Shown piece by piece: positions 6,996 to 11,854 of a DNA stretch of 11,854 nt (positions are counted from its first letter, which is position 1; each line of letters starts with the position of its first letter). Source of the DNA: Psychrobacter sp. (GTDB lineage Bacteria; Pseudomonadota; Gammaproteobacteria; Pseudomonadales; Moraxellaceae); the NCBI GenBank assembly GCA_020024075.1, contig JAHHUJ010000047.1, positions 1 to 11,854 on the forward strand, read 5' to 3'. Both the position numbers and the translations under genes were made by a program. The notes below the pieces were generated by a model, which made no database searches, was not told the DNA's origin, and saw only the letters and a list, made by a program, of their open reading frames with translations.

Positions 6996-7030
6996 AACCC
7001 TACTAGGCTAGAGCTTAGTAGGGTTATTTT
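6996..7030 (+). terminator. Rho-independent terminator after exbD
   Basis: AACCCTACTA (6996-7005) pairs with TAGTAGGGTT (7016-7025). Four further pairs are possible inside (one G-T wobble). The stem is followed by ATTTT. It lies between the convergent exbD and hmuV genes. On the minus strand no T run follows, so it is mainly a terminator for tonB-exbB-exbD. Confidence 0.75.
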
Positions 7031-7113
7031 ATGCTAGGTTTGATTCTGTCTTTTAAGGTGTTTATTTGTAGTGATAAGGGGTATGTCAGCACAACTAATG
7101 TAGCGAGACGTCT

Positions 7114-8061
7114 TTAAGACACAAAAAGGCGTCCACTTTGAGTGTCGTAAGTTTCGATATCGGTATTGTAGATGATGCTAAGCTGCTCTCGCGTCATTAC
7201 CTGCTGAGGTGAGCCTTGTGCAATTACTTGACCTTCATTCATTAACAGCACTTCATCACTGTATCGATAGGCATGGGTGAGATCATGTAATACCACAAGA
7301 ATGGTCTTTTGTTGCTCAAGCACTAATTGTCTAAGATAATTTAATAAAAAGCGTTGATGACGGATATCTAAGTGATTGGTAGGCTCATCTAGCATCAATA
7401 CTTGAGTTTGCTGCATTAAAGCACGAACCACTGCCAAGCGTTGCTGCTCACCGCCTGATAAGGTTTGAACTCGTCGATGTTGCAGATGAGATAATTCAAA
7501 GCTATGCAGCAAATCTTGCGCTTTTAATACTTGTTGAGAGTTGGCAGTTTGATACCAGCTTAGCTGTGGCGATACGCCTAACAAAGCATACTCTAAGACG
7601 TTGAGAGGCAGCTCAAATCGTTCGTGCTGACCCACCCATGCGATGCTGCCAGCGGTGATATTATCAGCAGCGGTACTGGATTTAAGGGATGAGTTATGGT
7701 ATGAATTATGAGCTGAGCCATCAGATGAATTAGAGGATAAATTAGGGGTTAAATGATTGGTATTTGCACAACTGGGCAGATGCGTGGCTATTGCACCAGA
7801 AACTTTTAGACCCATACCTCCCTTTGGGTTAAGTAAAGTATGTAATAGGGTGCTTTTACCAGCGCCATTTGGACCAATAAAGGTAGTCAGCTTTCGCTGA
7901 TATAGCGTCAGATCAGGTATAGTTAACAGCTGCTTGTGACCTGCATGGACTTGCAGCTGCTTTATATTAAACAACTCATTCACATCAGAGTCCGTAGAAG
8001 GGGTGGTAATGCAAGTTGCCATAGAAGAGTTGAGGGTAGGGTGGACTAGACCTGTGGTCAT
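7114..8061 (-). CDS. hmuV: Heme ABC transporter ATP-binding protein
   Basis: 315 residues, against about 260 for typical HmuV. It hydrolyses ATP on the cytoplasmic face to power heme import through HmuU. Motifs in order: Walker A GPNGAGKST (63-71), Q-loop glutamine at 145 (WVGQHERF), signature LSGGEQQR (201-208), Walker B VLMLDEPTNHLD (221-232) with catalytic Glu226, and H-loop His259 (VVLHD). All catalytic residues are intact. The extra length comes from an N-terminal tail (about 30 residues) and an insertion of about 45 residues between Walker A and the Q-loop (about 92-138), rich in Ser, Asn, His and Thr. ATG 8061 has AGGT at five bases; the ATG at 8022 has no ribosome binding site. The gap from hmuU is 204 bases, so hmuV may have its own transcript or a long spacer. 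Confidence 0.92.
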   Translation of the reverse strand: MTTGLVHPTLNSSMATCITTPSTDSDVNELFNIKQLQVHAGHKQLLTIPDLTLYQRKLTTFIGPNGAGKSTLLHTLLNPKGGMGLKVSGAIATHLPSCANTNHLTPNLSSNSSDGSAHNSYHNSSLKSSTAADNITAGSIAWVGQHERFELPLNVLEYALLGVSPQLSWYQTANSQQVLKAQDLLHSFELSHLQHRRVQTLSGGEQQRLAVVRALMQQTQVLMLDEPTNHLDIRHQRFLLNYLRQLVLEQQKTILVVLHDLTHAYRYSDEVLLMNEGQVIAQGSPQQVMTREQLSIIYNTDIETYDTQSGRLFVS

Positions 8062-8072
8062 AAAGTACCTAT

Positions 8073-8099
8073 GTAATTGTAGTAATTGCGGTAATTGTG
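8073..8099. repeat. Three 9-bp direct repeats GTAATTGnn in the hmuV leader
   Basis: GTAATTGTA, GTAATTGCG and GTAATTGTG stand in tandem just upstream of the hmuV start. They could be a short replication-slippage repeat or a binding site array; no function can be assigned. Confidence 0.5.
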
Positions 8100-8265
8100 A
8101 AATTTGATTGTGATTGTAAAATTAACACAATGGATTACAAAAAAATGGATCATAAAGTTGAGGGGCCAGATAGCTAGTGGGTAACAAGTGAGACCGTAAA
8201 ATAGCTACCATTTATCCAAAAAAAGCTATCAAGCACAGTGGCTTAAAGCAAAACAGCTCAATGAG

Positions 8266-9312
8266 CTAGGTGCGGGTGCTGCGAATAAATAACCAAATAA
8301 AGAATGGTCCACCCAGTAAGGCCAGTACAATACCGATAGGCACATCAACTGGATAAGCGGCATAGCGAGTAAGGCTGTCTATTAGTAATAAAAATAGCGC
8401 CCCAAGCCAGCCAGACCAAAACATCAGACGCATCCTACCGCCGCCGAATAACAGACTCAGCAAATTAGGTATCATCATGCCAATAAAGCCAATAACCCCC
8501 GACATAGAAACCGCTGCGCCAGTTAATAAAGCACAAGCGATAATAACTAAGGTTCGGACTTGTCCGACCTTAATTCCTAAAGACAACGCCGTAGTTTCGC
8601 CGAGCATCAGTCCATCAAGTTGTCGTCCGAAAGGTAGGATAATGGCTAGACCCAGAACGATGCTAACTAGCGCATAACGTAGAGGTACAAATCCTGCCTC
8701 TGCCATGCTGCCAGCTAACCAGTTGGTGGCACTGCGTAGCACCATGTCATTTGACATAAATAAAATCAAACTCACCAAGGCACCACAAAATGCACTGATA
8801 ACAAACCCTAAGATAAGCAGTCCCATCTGACCACCGCCTAAGAAGCGATGACAGCCTAAGATAAATAGACACACCAGTAAGCTGCCTACGAATGCTGCCA
8901 ATGGCACGCCAATTCCAGCTATGCCCAGTGCCAAGATTAATACCACCCCAAGAGCCGCACCACCTGAAGTACCTATCAGGCTAGGATCAGCCAACGGGTT
9001 TTCAAACAATGCTTGTAGCGCTGCGCCACTAACCGATAGCGCTAAGCCAACAAGTAGGGCAGTAATCACTCGAGGATAACGCAGTTGCCATAATGTCCCC
9101 TCAAGCTGAAAAGGGTTGCTCCACTCTCCAAACCCAACACCTAGACTGAACCAAATCATAGCCACAGATGCTGCAATCGCTATCAAATAGCCAAGTGTTG
9201 ACTTTGATATTCTTTTTTGTGCACGTAATATCCAACCAGCTCTAGGAGCAGTGTTTGCAGCAGCATTTGAAGAAGAAGGAGAAGCTGAGTACGGTAAAGC
9301 AGGTTTTGACAT
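8266..9312 (-). CDS. hmuU: Heme ABC transporter permease (FecCD family)
   Basis: 348 residues and about 10 membrane segments in the inner membrane; two copies form the channel for heme delivered by HmuT. The FecCD signature is visible: RYPRVITALLVGLALSVSGA, then LQALFENPLADPSLIGTSGGAALG (about 78-122), followed later by GETTALSLGI, the region preceding the coupling helix. Near 275-300 the segment GVIGFIGMMIPNLLSLLFGGG corresponds to the conserved (G)FVGLxxPHxxR motif, but here it reads IPNLLS, without the His and Arg. The N-terminal cytoplasmic tail of about 35 residues is rich in Ser and Ala. The ATG start at 9312 has only a weak GGAT nine bases upstream. It is separated from hmuT by 166 bases and from hmuV by 204 bases. 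A B12 or siderophore permease is possible, but the HmuS/HmuT context favours heme. Confidence 0.9.
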   Translation of the reverse strand: MSKPALPYSASPSSSNAAANTAPRAGWILRAQKRISKSTLGYLIAIAASVAMIWFSLGVGFGEWSNPFQLEGTLWQLRYPRVITALLVGLALSVSGAALQALFENPLADPSLIGTSGGAALGVVLILALGIAGIGVPLAAFVGSLLVCLFILGCHRFLGGGQMGLLILGFVISAFCGALVSLILFMSNDMVLRSATNWLAGSMAEAGFVPLRYALVSIVLGLAIILPFGRQLDGLMLGETTALSLGIKVGQVRTLVIIACALLTGAAVSMSGVIGFIGMMIPNLLSLLFGGGRMRLMFWSGWLGALFLLLIDSLTRYAAYPVDVPIGIVLALLGGPFFIWLFIRSTRT

Positions 9313-9478
9313 AACTGCCGATCCATCAAATTAAGGGTTAACTTTCAAAGCAAATACGGCTGTTGAATAGACAATGACGTTGGCGGCTATCTGTTGCTGG
9401 CTATTTTTGTTATGGGCAACCAAACTAAACCAAATGCTTTCGATAACTGCAATACGGAGATAGCCACAATACGGGTCA

Positions 9479-10285
9479 CTATTTAGCCAGTTTATGCAGT
9501 TTATTGACCACTGCTGGAGAGGCTAGACCATAGCGTAAAAATTCATCGGCATCCCAAAAGTAGATGTTATGGTTCTTAGCAGCCCTACTATCGGCAATTT
9601 CTGGACGTTGGCGGAAGCTTGCGACAGAGCCCAAGATAGGTCGGTTATGATCGGCAATGATAATGACATCTGGCTTGGCAGCTAGCCAGCCTTCACGTGA
9701 TAAGGGTTTAAGACCTGTGACATTAGCGGCATTAATACCGCCAGCTCGTTTGATAAGCTCGTCACCCACAGTGCCCTTGCCAGCAACGATACGCCCGTCA
9801 TAGCTGAGTATATAACGGGTTTTGGTTGAAGCTTTTGGGGTCATCTGATTGCTCCATTTATTGGCCAATCGGTTGGCTTGAGAGGATCGGCCAAGATAGC
9901 TGCCAATTTGCTTGATACTGCTGCTATAACTGGCAATGCTTTCTTGTGGAGCAACATTAACCGCCTTTACATTTAGGCGGTTCAAGCGCTGATAGATACT
10001 ACTTGGTTGGGCCATATAGCTGCCCAATACTAAGTCAGGCTTGAGAGCCAATATTGGCTCAGCTGTAATATTGCGGTGATTACCCACACTGACGGCTTTG
10101 GCCAAACGAGGGCTTTTATTGAATTGATCTTTGCCCACCACTTTATCTGCCCCGCCCAAGGCCACTACAATATCTGCCACATCTGGGGTAAGTACTACGA
10201 TACGCTCATAGGCTTGTGCTGATAAGCTGGTCAGAGGCAGTAAGGCACTTAACGTAGCGGCTTTGAATGAAAGCTTAGAGATCAT
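9479..10285 (-). CDS. hmuT: Periplasmic heme-binding protein of the ABC importer
   Basis: 268 residues from ATG 10285. It captures heme in the periplasm and passes it to HmuU-HmuV. It belongs to the class III periplasmic binding protein fold (Peripla_BP_2): two lobes joined by a long helix. A signal peptide is present (MISKLSFK, hydrophobic core ATLSALLPLTSL, cleavage after SAQA), followed by the first lobe RIVVLTPDVADIVVALGGADKVVG. Further family landmarks are EPILALKPDLVLGSYMAQP and, in the second lobe, GWLAAKPDVIIIADH. The Tyr in LGSYMAQP may be a heme ligand, as Tyr is in ShuT and HmuT, but I did not align it. The frame stays open to a TTG at 10336; ATG 10285 is preferred because AAGGA lies seven bases upstream and the signal peptide then starts correctly. 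The gene begins 54 bases after the hmuS stop. Confidence 0.9.
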   Translation of the reverse strand: MISKLSFKAATLSALLPLTSLSAQAYERIVVLTPDVADIVVALGGADKVVGKDQFNKSPRLAKAVSVGNHRNITAEPILALKPDLVLGSYMAQPSSIYQRLNRLNVKAVNVAPQESIASYSSSIKQIGSYLGRSSQANRLANKWSNQMTPKASTKTRYILSYDGRIVAGKGTVGDELIKRAGGINAANVTGLKPLSREGWLAAKPDVIIIADHNRPILGSVASFRQRPEIADSRAAKNHNIYFWDADEFLRYGLASPAVVNKLHKLAK

Positions 10286-10292
10286 AAAAATA

Positions 10293-10297
10293 TCCTT
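10293..10297 (-). promoter_or_regulatory. Ribosome binding site that decides the hmuT start
   Basis: AAGGA on the minus strand, seven bases before ATG 10285. The alternative starts upstream (TTG 10336 and ATG 10315) lack such a site. Confidence 0.65.
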
Positions 10298-10339
10298 GAT
10301 AGAGGGCGTTATCATAAGTAAGTAATCTTGGAACAAGCA

Positions 10340-11482
10340 CTATTGAGTCAAAAGATGTTGATCAATAATAGTAGCCGTCATTTGTTGCCAATAGGCTTTT
10401 TCAGGCTCGCCTTCTTGACGTTGACCAAAGAATGTAACAATGGTATTGCCATTGCTATCAAAGCCTTCGATAGAAGTGACAATGCCATCTTTAGTAGGTC
10501 GTTTTATACACCAAACTTGAGACAGTGCTTCATCGTTGAGATGTAAGGTGAAGTCAGTTTTCGGCTTATCTAAGACATTGAGCCAGTTGCCTATGCGCTT
10601 AACGTTATGCACGATACCGGTCTGGATTTGAACGATACCTTTATTGCCAACGAAAGTCATAATTGGTTTAACTTGCTGCTGTGCTAAGTTTAGTAAGCTC
10701 TCTATTGCATTAGGCTCTAATTGATAAGTAGTGCCTTCTGGGGCTTGAGCATAACTGCTGGCACGATCGATACCAAGTTTACTTATCACAATGTAGAACT
10801 GATGAATATCTGTTAGTCCTAGCCATTTCTTTTGTAATTTAGCGGTCTGTTCTTCATTCAGTTTTTTGAGCTGCCAAGGTAGCTCAGCTACTGGAGGCTG
10901 AAGGGAGTTAATCAGCGCTTGAGTATCGCTATGCGCCTTCATGGTGTGCTGCTCAATTAAGTTAAACCACTGGTTAATAGACTCACTTTTATAATCTCGC
11001 AAAAATATCTTTGCAATGGCTGCTCCAGTATCATCAAAAAATTGAATGCTTAAAGAGCTTTGGCTAGAGGCGTCAGCTTTGGCATCCTCAGTTATGGTAA
11101 GCATATGCTGCCATCTACCAATAAAAAGCCTTAAATCTAATCCGCCCACATCTATGGCAAGACCAGTATGTCCGCCAAGCTTTAAGTTTTTTATCTGTCC
11201 TATTTTCTCGTGTACCGCAAATTCATTTCTAACAATGCACTCAAGCTTTTCAAATTCTGTTAACGCTTGCAGCACCTCTGAGCACTGCGTACCCATATAT
11301 TGACTGTTAGGCGAGGCCAACAACAACTCAAGTTCGCTGACATTTAATTGCTTTGCCGCCTCTAGAGGAAATAAAAATTTGGTATTGGCTTTTTGCTCTA
11401 AGTAACGATCCCATAGGGCAGTGTCTTTTGGGCTAATAACGTCAGTGTCTACTGAGACCTCTGGTGTGGTAAGCGTATTCAT
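10340..11482 (-). CDS. hmuS: HemS/HmuS-family cytoplasmic heme-handling protein
   Basis: 380 residues, the usual length for HemS/ShuS/ChuS proteins (about 340-350) plus a slightly long N-terminus. These proteins bind incoming heme in the cytoplasm; ChuS-type members are reported to degrade it and release iron. Two structural repeats of the HemS domain are visible: about 35-180 (VRNEFAVHEKIGQIKNL, then GLDLRLFIGRWQHMLTITE) and about 215-375 (LTDIHQFYIVISKLGI, then PIMTFVGNKGIVQIQTG). His227 in LTDIHQF corresponds to the axial heme ligand His196 of HemS. No signal peptide is present, as expected. ATG 11482 has AAGGA five bases upstream. It is the first gene of the hmuSTUV block, and the strong Fur-overlapped promoter upstream suggests it leads the operon. 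Confidence 0.92.
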   Translation of the reverse strand: MNTLTTPEVSVDTDVISPKDTALWDRYLEQKANTKFLFPLEAAKQLNVSELELLLASPNSQYMGTQCSEVLQALTEFEKLECIVRNEFAVHEKIGQIKNLKLGGHTGLAIDVGGLDLRLFIGRWQHMLTITEDAKADASSQSSLSIQFFDDTGAAIAKIFLRDYKSESINQWFNLIEQHTMKAHSDTQALINSLQPPVAELPWQLKKLNEEQTAKLQKKWLGLTDIHQFYIVISKLGIDRASSYAQAPEGTTYQLEPNAIESLLNLAQQQVKPIMTFVGNKGIVQIQTGIVHNVKRIGNWLNVLDKPKTDFTLHLNDEALSQVWCIKRPTKDGIVTSIEGFDSNGNTIVTFFGQRQEGEPEKAYWQQMTATIIDQHLLTQ

Positions 11483-11610
11483 GGCAATCCTTATTCAATG
11501 AATTAATGGGTTATAGCAGACATGACAACTTTTGTAGATATCCGTAAATTTCAACAAGTGTGTTAATAATTTTGTTAAAAGCTAGAGCAAAGTTCGTAAG
11601 TCTGCAGGGG

Positions 11611-11639
11611 ATTATAACCATACACTCTCTATATGTAAA
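11611..11639 (-). promoter_or_regulatory. Strong sigma70-type promoter for hmuSTUV
   Basis: Minus strand: TTTACA (11634-11639), a 17-base spacer, and TATAAT (11611-11616, perfect -10). The transcript would start near 11604, giving about 120 bases of leader before hmuS. A Fur-like 19-mer overlaps the -35. Confidence 0.7.
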
Positions 11640-11653
11640 CGATAATCTTTCTC
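11635..11653 (-). promoter_or_regulatory. Fur box candidate overlapping the hmuS -35
   Basis: The minus-strand 19-mer starting GAGAAAGATTATCG matches the Fur consensus at 13 of 19 positions by eye. It overlaps the -35 hexamer, so Fur binding would block transcription. Confidence 0.5.
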
Positions 11654-11657
11654 ACTA

Positions 11658-11676
11658 TTTATTGATTATCATTTAT
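11658..11676 (-). promoter_or_regulatory. Second Fur box candidate upstream of hmuS
   Basis: The minus-strand site has an unbroken 11-base match (AATGATAATCA) to the centre of the Fur consensus and 13 of 19 overall. Together with the site at 11635-11653 it would form a tandem operator, four bases apart. Confidence 0.55.
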
Positions 11677-11854
11677 TATTGATATACAGTACGTTACAAA
11701 TAAAGATAACTCTGCAAGTTATGTATACGTATTAGTAATGTTTTTTTAGGACTAAATTCAACCTCAGCAGACTTGGCAGAAATCTTTTTTTGACTGATTG
11801 ATTCTATTACTCAAAGTTGCTTTGACTATTCGTAATTTCTTTTAATGCTCAAAA

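Larger units (their letters stand above)
11483..11854. other. Upstream region of hmuS, no gene seen
   Basis: These 372 bases contain the hmuS promoter and the two Fur-like sites. Beyond about 11680 the DNA is AT-rich without a frame that looks coding on either strand. A plus-strand promoter-like pair (TTGATT at 11662-11667, TACAGT at 11685-11690, 17-base spacer) overlaps the second Fur site and could drive a gene beyond the right edge, but it is weak. Confidence 0.5.

Noticed and set aside
8160..8265. Small hairpins after the hmuU stop (AGCTC-AAT-GAGCT; ATAGCT/AGCTAT arms) as a terminator
   Set aside because: Stems are only five to six base pairs and the T runs are poorly placed. hmuV may still be separately transcribed, but this is not proved.
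9385..9465. GGCTATCT/AGATAGCC inverted repeat between hmuU and hmuT
   Set aside because: Eight base pairs with a 65-base loop; easily due to chance.
11503..11523. Six-codon open frame in the hmuS leader as a regulatory peptide
   Set aside because: No ribosome binding site and no notable codons; such short frames occur by chance.

Overview
The window looks like a chromosomal segment of a Gram-negative gammaproteobacterium of the Moraxellaceae, most likely Psychrobacter. This is inferred from moderately AT-rich DNA, protein style and gene content; no database search was possible. It is ordinary core/accessory metabolism plus a well-organised iron/heme acquisition island. I see no phage, CRISPR, tRNA or rRNA, and no clearly new biological system.

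Left part (1-2112, + strand): the 3' end of a 4-aminobutyrate aminotransferase gene (gabT) is followed by an APC-family amino-acid permease, a plausible GABA/amino-acid catabolism pair. The permease faces a minus-strand YkvI-type membrane protein. Between them lies a very strong 48-bp hairpin (1973-2020) whose arms look like the two ends of an IS3-type insertion sequence brought together.

Middle (3223-4778): a remnant of a DUF924-family gene carrying an in-frame stop, then a minus-strand YceI-family periplasmic protein, then a 490-bp AT-rich divergent regulatory region with a Fur-like box and a sigma70-like promoter.

Right part (4779-11854): tonB-exbB-exbD on the + strand and hmuS-hmuT-hmuU-hmuV on the - strand converge on a terminator near 7000. 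TonB/ExbB/ExbD energise outer-membrane receptors with the proton motive force. HmuT binds heme in the periplasm, HmuU/HmuV import it with ATP, and HmuS handles or degrades it in the cytoplasm. Each block has, at its outer end, a TTTACA-type -35 promoter overlapped by Fur-like 19-mers. This suggests joint iron repression of the two halves. The outer-membrane heme receptor itself is not in the window.

Oddities: a 15-bp tandem repeat in tonB encoding EQKG(L/P), a low-complexity Ser/Asn-rich insertion inside the HmuV ATPase domain, a changed coupling-region motif in HmuU, and the two decayed elements mentioned above.
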